A DNA stretch of 64,000 nucleotides from Planococcus shenhongbingii (GCF_030413635.1 NZ_CP129235.1:310001-374000); one strand, 5' to 3'; positions 51,022 through 59,778 are shown, counted from the stretch's first letter. The notes: generated from the sequence alone by a model not told the origin. Program-made: numbers and translations.

Positions 51022-51807
51022 ATGAAAAAGTTCAGTTTATTGTTTCTTCTTGTGTCATTAATGCTGGTTCTTGCAGCATGTGGATCGAATGAATCTGCTG
51101 ATGATACAAGTGGATCTGGTGGGGAAAGTGAAAGCAAAACTTACAAAGTCGGTATTGATACAACGTATCCGCCGTTTGAGTTTGAAGAAAATGGGGAGTA
51201 CACAGGAATTGACATTGATATCATCAATGCAATTGCAGAAAGCCAAGGATTTAAAATTGAATTTAACCCGATGGACTTCGGTGGAATCATTCCGGCATTG
51301 CAAGCTGGCCAGTTGGATGTAGCAATTGCAGGAATGAGTATCACAGATGAACGCAAAAAAGTAGTGGATTTCTCTGATCCGTATTTTGATGCAGGTTTGT
51401 CATTGGTAGTCAGCAAAGACAACACCGACATCACGACATTGGATGATTTGAAAGGCAAAACTGTTGCAGTGAAAAGTGGGACTACAGGCTCTAAATTCGC
51501 AATGGATAACGAATCGAAATATGGCTACACAGTAGCACAATTCGAGGATAGCCCATCTATGTTCCAGGAAGTTTCAAATGGCAACGCCGATGTACTTTTG
51601 GAAGATTACCCGGTAATTGCTTATGCAATCGCGCAAAGTGGTCTGGATTTGAAAACAGCTGGTGATCGCTTGACTGGAGATCAGTACGGAATTGCTGTGC
51701 TGAAAGGCGAAAATGCTGACTTGCTCGAAAAAATCAATACAGGTTTGCAGGAATTGCGTGACAGCGGGGAATACGATGAGATTCTAAGTAAATATATTGC
51801 TGAATAA
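51022..51807 (+). CDS. Polar amino acid ABC transporter substrate-binding lipoprotein 1
   Basis: This 261-residue lipoprotein has signal MKKFSLLFLLVSLMLVLAAC with lipobox Cys20, a Ser/Gly/Glu linker, then a family 3 periplasmic-binding fold (KVGIDTTYPPFEFEENGEYT, then IAGMSITDERKKVVDFSDPYFDAG and GKTVAVKSGTTGSKFA). It catches an amino acid outside the membrane for the permease and ATPase encoded downstream. AAGGGGGCACC precedes ATG 51022. A hairpin after the gene may keep the binding protein in excess over the permease. Confidence 0.93.
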   Translation: MKKFSLLFLLVSLMLVLAACGSNESADDTSGSGGESESKTYKVGIDTTYPPFEFEENGEYTGIDIDIINAIAESQGFKIEFNPMDFGGIIPALQAGQLDVAIAGMSITDERKKVVDFSDPYFDAGLSLVVSKDNTDITTLDDLKGKTVAVKSGTTGSKFAMDNESKYGYTVAQFEDSPSMFQEVSNGNADVLLEDYPVIAYAIAQSGLDLKTAGDRLTGDQYGIAVLKGENADLLEKINTGLQELRDSGEYDEILSKYIAE

Positions 51808-51817
51808 ACGCCTTACA

Positions 51818-51848
51818 TGTAGCGCGCAGCAGCGCGCTGCATTTTTTT
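51818..51848 (+). terminator. Hairpin between binding-protein and permease genes
   Basis: TGTAGCGCGC pairs with GCGCGCTGCA (one G-T pair) around AGCA and is followed by seven T residues. It may partly terminate transcription so that less permease than binding protein is made. Confidence 0.8.
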
Positions 51849-51855
51849 ATGATTC

Positions 51856-51906
51856 CACTTTAACGGCCATTGGATTTTCCATTTGTTAAAGTGAAAGATC
51901 CAATGG
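51856..51906 (+). other. Interleaved 9-bp dyads (pseudoknot-capable)
   Basis: CACTTTAAC (51856-51864) is complementary to GTTAAAGTG (51885-51893), and CCATTGGAT (51867-51875) to ATCCAATGG (51898-51906). Both pairs are perfect over nine bases. The order A-B-A'-B' allows an H-type pseudoknot or two mutually exclusive hairpins. It lies in the leader of the permease-ATPase part of the operon. A partial third copy (GTAAAAGTG, ATTGGAT) follows at 51909-51925. Confidence 0.55.
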
Positions 51907-51933
51907 ACGTAAAAGTGTAATTGGATGAACTGG

Positions 51934-51965
51934 CAATCCACAGTGGTGAGGCCCACTATGGATTG
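51934..51965 (+). promoter_or_regulatory. Leader hairpin upstream of the permease gene
   Basis: CAATCCA-c-AGTGG pairs with CCACT-a-TGGATTG around a six-base loop. It ends 15 bases before the AAAGGAG ribosome binding site of the permease gene. It could act as an RNA stabiliser, a translation-control stem or an operator. Confidence 0.5.
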
Positions 51966-51996
51966 AAGTTTCTTTGTATGTAAAGGAGATGTGAAA

Positions 51997-52641
51997 ATGG
52001 ATACTGTTGTGAATGCCCTGCCTTTTTTAATGGATGGATTGCAAGTTACTCTTTATATCTTTGCCATTGCGATTGTTCTTGGTTTTATTATCGGATTGAT
52101 TGTGGCCCTATTCCGTCTAGCGCCGATTAAAATCTTAAACTGGATTGCAAAGATTTTTGTTGATGCAATCCGCGGAACACCATTTATCGTTCAATTATTC
52201 TTCATCTATTTTGGTTTGAACTCTCTTGGCTTTTTCTCAATGGATAATACAACAGCGGGTATTGTCACTGTAGCGATCAATGCTGGAGCTTATTTCTCGG
52301 AAATTATCCGGGCAGGTATCCAGTCCATTGATAAAGGGCAAACAGAAGCGGCGCGTTCCCTTGGTTTGAATGCTACGCAAAATATGCGTTATATCATCTT
52401 GCCGCAGGCGTTCCGCCGAATGCTGCCGACTATCACCAACCAAGCAATCATCTCGTTGAAAGATACGTCGCTTCTGTCGGTCATCGGAATCGCTGATTTG
52501 ACGCAAGAAGGCCGCATCCAGGCCAGCCAGACATTTGAAGCGTTTACGATTTACTTAACGCTTGGAGTCATTTACTTCATCATCATTTACTTGCTCTCAT
52601 TGTTAGCGAGCTTTGTAGAAAGGAAGTTTGTACTGCGATGA
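51997..52641 (+). CDS. Polar amino acid ABC transporter permease
   Basis: This 214-residue permease of the HisM/GlnP type has five membrane segments and the EAA loop [31 protein letters not shown], which docks to the ATPase. AAAGGAG at 51981-51987 suits ATG 51997 (GTG 51991 is too close). It overlaps the ATPase gene by four bases. Being a single permease gene, it would form a homodimer. Confidence 0.93.
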   Translation: MDTVVNALPFLMDGLQVTLYIFAIAIVLGFIIGLIVALFRLAPIKILNWIAKIFVDAIRGTPFIVQLFFIYFGLNSLGFFSMDNTTAGIVTVAINAGAYFSEIIRAGIQSIDKGQTEAARSLGLNATQNMRYIILPQAFRRMLPTITNQAIISLKDTSLLSVIGIADLTQEGRIQASQTFEAFTIYLTLGVIYFIIIYLLSLLASFVERKFVLR

Positions 52642-53366
52642 CTATGATCAGAGTAGAAAACTTGAAAAAATCATTCGGCCCCATAGAAGTTTTAAAAGAT
52701 ATAAGCACGGTAATCAAAGAAAAAGAAGTGATTTGTGTAATCGGTCCGTCGGGTTCCGGGAAAAGTACTTTCCTTCGCTGCATGAATCGCCTTGAAGACA
52801 TTACCGGCGGCCATGTGTATATTGAAGACATTGATATTACAGACCCGAAAGTTGACATCAACAAAGTCCGCCAAGACGTCGGCATGGTGTTCCAGCAATT
52901 TAACCTATTCCCGCATAAAAGTGTATTGGAAAACATTACGCTGGCACCGATGAAATTAAAGAAAAGCGATAAAAAGGCAGTCACTGAAAAAGCATATGCT
53001 TTGCTTGATAAAGTAGGGCTGCGCGAGAAAGCGAATGCGTATCCGGGAGAATTGTCGGGTGGCCAAAAGCAGCGTGTGGCGATTGCGCGTGCGCTTGCAA
53101 TGGACCCAAAAATCATGCTTTTTGATGAGCCGACTTCGGCTCTTGACCCGGAGATGGTTGGAGATGTGCTGGACGTTATGAAGCAGCTTGCGATTGAAGG
53201 GATGACGATGGTCATCGTGACGCATGAAATGGGCTTTGCACGTGAAGTAGGCGACCGTGTCATGTTCATCGATGGCGGCTTTATCGTTGAAGAAAATGTG
53301 CCGGCTGAATTATTTGGTAATCCTCAGCACGAACGGACAAAAGCTTTCTTGAGTAAAGTGCTATAA
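52638..53366 (+). CDS. Polar amino acid ABC transporter ATP-binding protein
   Basis: This 242-residue ATPase of the GlnQ/HisP type has Walker [11 protein letters not shown]-loop [10 protein letters not shown], signature [15 protein letters not shown] and Walker [15 protein letters not shown], all canonical. ATG 52638 overlaps the permease stop. It powers uptake of the amino acid bound by the lipoproteins encoded on both sides. A terminator follows 58 bases later, before the second binding-protein gene. Confidence 0.95.
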   Translation: MTMIRVENLKKSFGPIEVLKDISTVIKEKEVICVIGPSGSGKSTFLRCMNRLEDITGGHVYIEDIDITDPKVDINKVRQDVGMVFQQFNLFPHKSVLENITLAPMKLKKSDKKAVTEKAYALLDKVGLREKANAYPGELSGGQKQRVAIARALAMDPKIMLFDEPTSALDPEMVGDVLDVMKQLAIEGMTMVIVTHEMGFAREVGDRVMFIDGGFIVEENVPAELFGNPQHERTKAFLSKVL

Positions 53367-53423
53367 GAAAAGCGAAACTGAATGAGTGAAATGCTAACTT
53401 GAAAACAATAAATAATAGTCAAA

Positions 53424-53453
53424 AACACGTCCTTTTGGGCGTGTTTTTTGTTG
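53424..53453 (+). terminator. Rho-independent terminator
   Basis: AACACG and CGTGTT, extended by the CC/GG inner pairs, form a short stem with a T-run. It ends the importer operon before the second binding-protein gene. Confidence 0.75.
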
Positions 53454-53571
53454 CGTTGATATTTTCACAAATGATTAATTTTTTCAGATAATTCAATCAA
53501 ATTAATACAAAATATAAGAGAAATATGTTAAATTAAAAGGACAGATAGCGATACGATGAGAGGTGGGAAAA

Positions 53572-54384
53572 ATGAAAAAGTTCAGTTTCTTACTGATTCT
53601 TTTGTCACTGATTCTTATCGTAGCAGCGTGCGTGCAGCAGGGTGGAGAATCTGAATCTGAAGGAGAAGGTGGCAGCGAAGGAGAAGCAAACGTTGAAAAC
53701 AGCGAAGGAGAAGGGATTTATACGGTGGGCATTGACACCACGTATCCGCCTTTCGAATTCCAAAAAAGCGGAGAATATCAAGGGATTGACGTGGAACTAA
53801 TCAAAGCGATTGCTGAAAACCAAGGATTTGAAATTCAATTTCGTCCAATGGATTTTATCGGGATCATTCCGGCACTTGAAGAAGGTGAATTGGATCTGGC
53901 AATTGCAGGGATGAGCATTACAGAAGAACGAAAAGAAGTGTTGGATTTCTCTGATCCTTATTTCGATGCGGGATTGGCGCTGGTAACGACAAAAGACAAT
54001 ACGGAAATTAACTCTTTGGAAGATTTGGATGGGAAAATCATCGCTGTTAAAAGCGGGACAACCGGATCAAAGTTTGTCGGCGAAAACCGAGAGAAATATG
54101 GTTATAGAATCGCTTATTTTGATGACAGCCCTTCTATGTTCCTGGAAGTTGCAAATGGGCATGCCCAAGCTTTGGTGGAGGATTACCCGGTTATCGCTTA
54201 CGCTATTACTACACGAAACCTTGAGCTGAAAACGGTCGAAGAGCGTTTGACAGGTGAACAATACGGCATCGCAGTTTTGAAAGGGAAGCATGGCGAATTG
54301 CTGGAGAAAATCAATGAAGGGCTTCAGCAATTGCGGGACGATGGTACGTACGAAGAGATTGTGACTAAATACATTAAGAGCTGA
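53572..54384 (+). CDS. Polar amino acid ABC transporter substrate-binding lipoprotein 2
   Basis: This 270-residue protein is a paralogue of the binding protein at 51022. Its signal MKKFSFLLILLSLILIVAAC has lipobox Cys20, and the linker is longer and Glu-rich (SESEGEGGSEGEANVENSEG). Near identical segments are VGIDTTYPPFEF, IAGMSITEERKEVLDFSDPY and AVKSGTTGSKF. GAGAGGTGGG suits ATG 53572. It has no permease of its own and a terminator in front, so it is expressed separately and probably shares the transporter. Confidence 0.92.
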   Translation: MKKFSFLLILLSLILIVAACVQQGGESESEGEGGSEGEANVENSEGEGIYTVGIDTTYPPFEFQKSGEYQGIDVELIKAIAENQGFEIQFRPMDFIGIIPALEEGELDLAIAGMSITEERKEVLDFSDPYFDAGLALVTTKDNTEINSLEDLDGKIIAVKSGTTGSKFVGENREKYGYRIAYFDDSPSMFLEVANGHAQALVEDYPVIAYAITTRNLELKTVEERLTGEQYGIAVLKGKHGELLEKINEGLQQLRDDGTYEEIVTKYIKS

Positions 54385-54458
54385 AATGTAAGTTTCCTAA
54401 AAATCGGTCTGGCTTTAATGCCAGGCCGGTTTGCTTTTAATCAGCTAACGGTCAGCAG

Positions 54459-54557
54459 GGAATCGTATTTATGCCGTTGCTGGCCGTATTTTCGCCGCTA
54501 GTGGTCGTATTTCTGCTGCAACCGGTCGCATTTCATAATCAACTGGCCGTATTTTCA
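54459..54557. repeat. Five-unit array with exact 21-bp period (array 2)
   Basis: The core (G/A)(T/C)CGTATTT or GTCGCATTT starts at 54462, 54483, 54504, 54525 and 54546, a period of exactly 21 bp. It is the same unit type and the same number of units as at 31498-31605. Here too it lies between terminators of two convergent genes (binding protein 2 and ppiB). Confidence 0.75.
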
Positions 54558-54566
54558 ATAATCATC

Positions 54567-54606
54567 AAAAAACCGGTTTGGACAACAGTCCAAACCGGTT
54601 TTAAAA
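54567..54606. terminator. Bidirectional terminator
   Basis: AAACCGGTTTGGAC and GTCCAAACCGGTTT form a perfect 14-bp stem around AACA with A and T runs on either side. It serves ppiB on the minus strand and the opposing binding-protein gene. Confidence 0.9.
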
Positions 54607-54609
54607 ATC

Positions 54610-55050
54610 TTATTCTTCGTCGAAAACATGAACTTTCGTCATTTTATCGCCATTTTTCATTGCTTTTGCAGTTTCAAGGCCTGAAGTGACTTGGCCGAAA
54701 ACTGTATGAACCCCGTCAAGATGGGGTTGTGGTGCATGAACGATAAAGAACTGGCTTGATCCAGTGTCTTTTCCGGCATGTGCCATAGACAAGCTTCCCG
54801 CTTGGTGTTTATGTGGGTTGCCTTCAGTTTCACATTTGATTGTTTTGCCGCTGCCGCCGGCGCCAGTACCTGTAGGGTCGCCGCCTTGAGAAACGAAACC
54901 TGGAATAACACGGTGGAATGTTACATCGTTATAGAATCCGGAGTTTGCAAGATCCTCAAAGTTTTTTACTGTGTTGGGTGCTTCGTTCGGGAAAAGTTCG
55001 AATTCGATGATTTCGCCGTTTTCCATGTGGATGTGTCCTTTTTTCGCCAT
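54610..55050 (-). CDS. ppiB: Peptidyl-prolyl cis-trans isomerase, cyclophilin type
   Basis: This 146-residue cytosolic cyclophilin speeds proline isomerisation. The active site is complete: [19 protein letters not shown] with the catalytic Arg and Gln, then [18 protein letters not shown] and [12 protein letters not shown]. Length equals PpiB of Bacillus. The frame opens at 55083, but AAGGAGATG puts the start at ATG 55050. Confidence 0.95.
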   Translation of the reverse strand: MAKKGHIHMENGEIIEFELFPNEAPNTVKNFEDLANSGFYNDVTFHRVIPGFVSQGGDPTGTGAGGSGKTIKCETEGNPHKHQAGSLSMAHAGKDTGSSQFFIVHAPQPHLDGVHTVFGQVTSGLETAKAMKNGDKMTKVHVFDEE

Positions 55051-55126
55051 TAATAACATCTCCTTTTCAAGTTGTACATTCATCAGTATATCGATTTTTT
55101 ACGTAACTGTATAATCATTTGGCATA

Positions 55127-55918
55127 TTACAAGGCTTTTAATGATCCGCCGTCTATTACTAGAGACTGGCCTGTCATATAGGAATTGGCAGAAGAAGCCA
55201 GGAAAACGACGATTTTCGCAAATTCTTCTGGTTTTCCGTAACGCCCAATCGGAATCTGCCCTTTTCTGCGCGCAACGATTTCTTCAATAGATACATTTTG
55301 GTTCTCCGCTGAAATTTGATCAAGTTCTTCAAGGCGGTCAGTCGAGATACGGCCAGGACCAATTGTGTTCACTAAAATATTGTCTTTCGCCACTTCGCGG
55401 GCCAAGGTTTTTGAAAAGCCGACCATGCCGGCGCGGAATGTATTCGACAAAATCAGTCCATCAATCACTTCTTTTGTTGAAGAAGAAGAAATATTGATGA
55501 TGCGGCCAAATTGCTGTTCTTTCATATAAGGAAGAACAGCGCGCGATGCCCGGATATAACTCAACAAGTTTCGATCGAAAGCGGTGTGCCAGTCGCTGTC
55601 GGTTACACCGTCAAACCCGCCTGCTTTTGGGCCCCCGGTATTGTTGATCAGGATATCAATGCGACCGAACTTTTCGCCCGCAAATTGAAATAAGGAAGCG
55701 ATGTCTTCTTCGTTCGACATATCGCATACGCGGTAATGGACATTGTCATTTCCAGAGTGCTGTTTGATTTCTTCTGCTGTTGCCTGAAGTGCTTCTTCAT
55801 CGCGGCTGGAAATGAGGACAGTTGCTCCTTCTTTGGCAAATTCCCGTGCTGTTGCCTTGCCCAACCCTTTGCTTGAAGCCATCACAACTACCACTTTGTC
55901 TTTGATTCCTAAATCCAT
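55127..55918 (-). CDS. SDR family protein with altered active site
   Basis: This 263-residue protein has a clear SDR nucleotide site (MASSKGLGKATAREFAKEG), NNTGGPKAGGF and a Ser-rich ISSSSTKEVIDG strand. Where classical SDRs have YxxxK, this one reads SNTFRAG, so the usual catalytic Tyr is absent and Lys is replaced by Arg. This is a known divergent SDR branch (often annotated as 3-oxoacyl reductase) whose chemistry is unsettled. GAGAGG suits ATG 55918 rather than 55927. Monocistronic. Confidence 0.8.
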   Translation of the reverse strand: MDLGIKDKVVVVMASSKGLGKATAREFAKEGATVLISSRDEEALQATAEEIKQHSGNDNVHYRVCDMSNEEDIASLFQFAGEKFGRIDILINNTGGPKAGGFDGVTDSDWHTAFDRNLLSYIRASRAVLPYMKEQQFGRIINISSSSTKEVIDGLILSNTFRAGMVGFSKTLAREVAKDNILVNTIGPGRISTDRLEELDQISAENQNVSIEEIVARRKGQIPIGRYGKPEEFAKIVVFLASSANSYMTGQSLVIDGGSLKAL

Positions 55919-56096
55919 ACCATTCATCCTCTCGATTGTTCTTCAAGTATTAGTGTACTGAAAGAAAGCAAAAAATGCAGTGGAAATGTAGAAAATTCAA
56001 ACTTTTATTTTTGCAAGTTCAATCATTAGTCTGATTGCGTGAAATAGGGGGAAATATGATAGGATATAGGTACTGATTAGATTAGGAGTGTTATAA

Positions 56097-57083
56097 ATGG
56101 AAGAACGCGAAATTTTTGATATAACGATTATTGGCGGCGGGCCAACAGGTCTGTTTGCTTCCTTTTACGGCGGTATGCGCAAAATGAAAGTAAAAATCAT
56201 TGACAGCTTGCCGCAGCTGGGCGGACAGCTAACTGAACTGTACCCGGATAAATTCATTTATGATGTCGGTGGGTTCGAAAAGGTACTGGCAAAAGATTTG
56301 GTGGACAACTTGGTTCGTCAGGCAAACTATGGCGATCCAGCGATCTGCTTAGAAGAAACTGTAGCAGAAGTGGAACGTGAAGGCGACCATTTTATGATCC
56401 GTACGGATAAAGATGAGCATTATACAAAATCCATTTTGCTGACAGCTGGAGTTGGAGCATTCCAGCCGCGTAAAATCGGCGTAGAAAACTCCGAACCTTT
56501 TGAGGGCAAAACGCTGCATTATGGCGTCAAAGATTTAACGATGTTCCACGATAAAAAAGTGGTAGTTCTTGGCGGCGGAGATTCAGCTGTCGACTGGGCA
56601 ATGATGCTTGAAAACGTAGCTTCACATGTAATCTTAAGCCATCGCCGTGAAAAGATGACGGCACATGAAGCAAACATCGACACACTTCTCCAGTCAAAAG
56701 TAGAAGTGAAAAAACCTTTCGGCGTAAAGGAACTGGTTGGCGAAAACGGCCAAGTCCGTGAAATCATTTTGGTCGACAAAGAAGGCAATGAAGAGCATAT
56801 TGATGCCGATCACGTAATCGTCAACTATGGCAATATTACTTCGCTTGGCCCGATTAAAGAATGGGGCTTGGAGATGGAGAAAAATTCTGTAGTCGTCAAT
56901 TCGAAAATGGAAACGAGCATTCCAGGGATTTACGCAGCAGGAGACATTGCCACTTACGAAGGTAAAGTAAAATTGATTGCAGTAGGTTTCGGTGAAGCGC
57001 CGACAGCGATTAATAATGCAAAAGCATATCTTGATCCAAAATCGAAAATCCAACCGTTGCACAGCACCAGCGTATTCAAATAA
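56097..57083 (+). CDS. Ferredoxin--NADP(+) reductase 2 (YumC type)
   Basis: This 328-residue thioredoxin-reductase-like flavoprotein has the FAD motif GGGPTGLFASFYGG (residues 13-26), the NADPH motif VVLGGGDSAVDWA (Gly159), and the C-terminal YAAGDIATYEGKVKLIAVGFGEAPTA typical of YumC. The redox CxxC of thioredoxin reductases is missing, as expected for FNR of this type. It passes electrons from NADPH to ferredoxin or flavodoxin. The start is ATG 56097 behind TTAGGAGTG. A shared terminator separates it from the convergent BCCT gene. Confidence 0.93.
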   Translation: MEEREIFDITIIGGGPTGLFASFYGGMRKMKVKIIDSLPQLGGQLTELYPDKFIYDVGGFEKVLAKDLVDNLVRQANYGDPAICLEETVAEVEREGDHFMIRTDKDEHYTKSILLTAGVGAFQPRKIGVENSEPFEGKTLHYGVKDLTMFHDKKVVVLGGGDSAVDWAMMLENVASHVILSHRREKMTAHEANIDTLLQSKVEVKKPFGVKELVGENGQVREIILVDKEGNEEHIDADHVIVNYGNITSLGPIKEWGLEMEKNSVVVNSKMETSIPGIYAAGDIATYEGKVKLIAVGFGEAPTAINNAKAYLDPKSKIQPLHSTSVFK

Positions 57084-57117
57084 AAAATGAACCGGCCATT
57101 TGGCCGGTTCATTTTTT
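57083..57117. terminator. Bidirectional terminator
   Basis: AAATGAACCGGCC and GGCCGGTTCATTT form a perfect stem around ATTT with A and T runs. It serves the reductase (+) and the BCCT carrier (-). Confidence 0.9.
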
Positions 57118-58616
57118 TATGTTCTTTTTGGTTTGTTGACGAGCGGGTCTTTCTGTATGGTTTTAAAAAACGACACACCCATCAGAAGGATGACCAACGA
57201 GAATGGCAAGGCCGCAATGATCAATGCGTTTTGAAGGCCTTGCGTTCCACCGGTATAAAGGACGATGGCTGCAACTGCTGCCTGGATAAACCCCCATGTG
57301 ATTTTTACAAGATTCGGCGGATTCAAAAGACCGCCTGTTGTTTGCATGCCCAGCACGAATGTCGCGGAATCGGCGGAGGTGATGAAGAAAATAGCGATAA
57401 CAAACAAAGTGAAGAATGCCATCAGCGTGCCGAATGGATAATGCTGAAGCATTCCGAATGTTGCTGTTTCGATACTGTATTCAGAAATTTTTGCAACACC
57501 GTTTTGTTCCAGGTTCAATGCAGAGGCACCGAAGACGGCAAAAAAGATGAAGCAGACGAGCGACGGTGCGAATAATACACCAATCATAAATTCTTTGATC
57601 GTACGCCCTCTTGAGATGCGGGCGATAAAAATTCCGACAAACGGTGCCCATGAAACCCACCAAGCCCAGTAAAAGATAGTCCAGGAATTGACCCATGCCC
57701 GTTTTTCCGGATTCTGAGATTCCAGGTTGAAGCTCATATTAAAGAAATTATTAAGATAACCCCCGAATGCATCGGTAAACGAATTCAATATGTATAAAGT
57801 CGGCCCCGCGAAAAGCATCATAAGAAGCAATACAACTGCTACGGCCATATTAATATTGCTTAAGTGTTTAATGCCCTTTCCTATTCCTGACCACGCTGAA
57901 CCTACATATAAAACAGTGGAAATAGCTAAGATAAGGAGCTGGAAAGTAAAAGTGTTTGGCGTTCCGAAAAGAAAGGACATCCCTTCATTCAATTGCGCAG
58001 TGCCGAAGCCTAAAGTCGAAGCAACACCGACGACTGTAGCAAAAACAGCCAGGATATCAATCAGTTTTCCTGGAGTTCCTGCCATGGCTTTCTCTCCGAA
58101 TAGCGGCACCAATGTGGCGCTGATCAAACCGGGAGCGCCATTATGGAACTTGAAATAAGCAAGGACCAGTGCGACAATCCCGTATACTGCCCATGCATGC
58201 ACACCCCAGTGGAAAAAAGAGAACTGCAGGGCTTCCGATATCGCTTCCTGCGAACCAGGTTCTGAACGCGGCGTGCTGGTGAATGCGTGGGATATCGGTT
58301 CTGCTGTTGTCCAAAATACCAGCCCCATTCCCATTCCGGCACTGAATAGCATCGCAAACCAGGTCGGCAATGAAAACTCTGGATCTTCATCTGCTTTTCC
58401 CAGTTTGATATTTGCATATTTAGAAAAAATCATATAGATGCAGAATGCTAAAATAACAAATACCGTAATTAAGTAATACCAGCCAAAAACATCTGAAATG
58501 ACAGCTGTCAGATACCCGGTGTACCCATTGAATGTTGTTGGCGAAACAAGTCCCCATACTACCATGCCTAGGCACAGTACAAGAGAAATCCAAAAAACTG
58601 ATGTGACTTTCTTCAT
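57117..58616 (-). CDS. BCCT family glycine betaine/choline carrier, second copy
   Basis: This 499-residue carrier is a paralogue of the one at 18205. It has twelve membrane segments, the substrate-site segment GMGMGLVFWTTAEPISHAF and the Trp-rich WTIFYWAWWVSWAPFVGIFI, plus the FFITSADSATFVLGMQT end. It imports betaine-like solutes with sodium. The frame opens at 58667; GAGGGGGAAAA suits ATG 58616. Its terminator overlaps the last codons. Two such carriers suggest a habitat with changing salinity. Confidence 0.93.
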   Translation of the reverse strand: MKKVTSVFWISLVLCLGMVVWGLVSPTTFNGYTGYLTAVISDVFGWYYLITVFVILAFCIYMIFSKYANIKLGKADEDPEFSLPTWFAMLFSAGMGMGLVFWTTAEPISHAFTSTPRSEPGSQEAISEALQFSFFHWGVHAWAVYGIVALVLAYFKFHNGAPGLISATLVPLFGEKAMAGTPGKLIDILAVFATVVGVASTLGFGTAQLNEGMSFLFGTPNTFTFQLLILAISTVLYVGSAWSGIGKGIKHLSNINMAVAVVLLLMMLFAGPTLYILNSFTDAFGGYLNNFFNMSFNLESQNPEKRAWVNSWTIFYWAWWVSWAPFVGIFIARISRGRTIKEFMIGVLFAPSLVCFIFFAVFGASALNLEQNGVAKISEYSIETATFGMLQHYPFGTLMAFFTLFVIAIFFITSADSATFVLGMQTTGGLLNPPNLVKITWGFIQAAVAAIVLYTGGTQGLQNALIIAALPFSLVILLMGVSFFKTIQKDPLVNKPKRT

Positions 58617-58796
58617 TTTTCCCCCTCTTTCCTTAAAAAAGCTTACAAATAAACAATAATTCCCCAATATGATTCACATAAACCCAATAATTGAAAGAAT
58701 CTGCTTCATTACAAAATGTAATACGGATTGAAATGACGTAACGCAATTGTTATTTTATAACTGTCGTTTTGTCATCTGAATGAAATGTTTAGGTGT

Positions 58797-58802
58797 TATG
58801 AT
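58797..58802 (+). promoter_or_regulatory. Probable extended -10 promoter of the LysM-3D gene
   Basis: TGTTATGAT gives an extended -10 element (TGnTATGAT), 34 bases upstream of the start codon. TTGTCA at 58769-58774 is a candidate -35, but the spacing is too long (22). I saw no convincing WalR box. Confidence 0.4.
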
Positions 58803-58835
58803 GCTCCTTGTTAGTGAAAAGGAGGAATTTCATTT

Positions 58836-59663
58836 ATGAAAAAACATATCATTGCACTAACTGCAATCGCAGCGTTAAGTGTAGGGGCAGCCGGTCAAGC
58901 CAGCGCTCAATCATCGTATACAGTAAATTCAGGGGACACGCTTTGGGGCATTTCACAAGCGCAGAACGTTTCAGTAGAACAATTAAAAGGGTGGAACGAC
59001 TTATCATCGGACCTTATTTTCCCGCAGCAGCAGCTTGAACTTGGTTCAGAAGGCAAAGAAGCAGCAGTATCGGAAGACAGAGCTACATATACAGTAGCAA
59101 GCGGCGATACATTATTTAAAGTCGCTCAAGCACATAATATTTCATTGGAAGAACTAATGAGCTGGAATGGGATTACAGGCCACTGGATTTATCCTGGAGA
59201 CAAATTAGTTGTCAAAGGCGGAACACCAATCTCTGTTCCTAAAGCACCAAAAGAAGCAGCAGCACCTGCTCAAGCAGCACCAGCAGCACCAGCAGCAGCG
59301 CCTGCTCAAGCAGCGGCTAAAGCACCTGCCAAAGCAGCAGCACCCGCACAAGCGGCTGCATCAACTCAATCAGGTAAAGAAATGACTGTATCGGCTACAG
59401 CTTACACAGCATTTTGCGCAGGATGCTCAGGCGTTACGGCAACTGGACAAGACTTGCGTTCTAACCCGAACCAAAAAGTAATCGCAGTGGACCCGACAGT
59501 TATTCCATTAGGATCAAAAGTTTGGGTTGAAGGCTACGGTACAGCAATTGCTGGAGATACTGGCGGCGCAATCAAAGGAAACAAAATTGATGTATTTATT
59601 CCATCACAAGGTGCAGCTCTTGACTGGGGCCGCAAAACAGTTAATATCAAAATCTTAGATTAA
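58836..59663 (+). CDS. Secreted LysM-LysM-3D domain wall protein (YocH-like)
   Basis: This 275-residue protein has a signal peptide (MKKHIIALTAIAALSVGAAG, ending at AQA/S), two LysM domains at about 28-72 and 86-130 (YTVNSGDTLWGIS and YTVASGDTLFKVA), an alanine/proline-rich linker of some 50 residues made of APAQAA-type repeats, and a C-terminal 3D domain with AVDPTVIPLGSKVWV and the three Asp residues in GDTGGAIKGNKIDVF. It should bind peptidoglycan and cleave it as a lytic enzyme, like YocH. AAGGAGGAA precedes ATG 58836. Confidence 0.92.
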   Translation: MKKHIIALTAIAALSVGAAGQASAQSSYTVNSGDTLWGISQAQNVSVEQLKGWNDLSSDLIFPQQQLELGSEGKEAAVSEDRATYTVASGDTLFKVAQAHNISLEELMSWNGITGHWIYPGDKLVVKGGTPISVPKAPKEAAAPAQAAPAAPAAAPAQAAAKAPAKAAAPAQAAASTQSGKEMTVSATAYTAFCAGCSGVTATGQDLRSNPNQKVIAVDPTVIPLGSKVWVEGYGTAIAGDTGGAIKGNKIDVFIPSQGAALDWGRKTVNIKILD

Positions 59664-59679
59664 TAGAAAAATGCTACAA

Positions 59680-59758
59680 AGCCGAGGTGACCATTCCCTT
59701 GGCCTTTTTTATTGCTCCAAAAAGAGGCAATCCATGGCGGATTGCCTCTTTTTTGTTA
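59680..59758 (+). terminator. Two successive terminators
   Basis: GCCGAGG/CCTTGGC followed by TTTTTT ends the LysM-3D gene. The second hairpin, AAAAGAGGCAATCC/GGATTGCCTCTTTT, is perfect and could also end the convergent gene at 59779. Confidence 0.8.
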
Positions 59759-59778
59759 CCCCGAATTCAATGATTTTT

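Noticed and set aside
57087..57575. 162-residue plus-strand frame opposite the second BCCT gene
   Set aside because: It is antisense to the highly conserved C-terminal part of the carrier and begins inside the bidirectional terminator.
58690..58835. WalR binding site upstream of the YocH-like gene
   Set aside because: TGT-containing hexamers occur, but none has the required two-hexamer arrangement with a five-base spacer.
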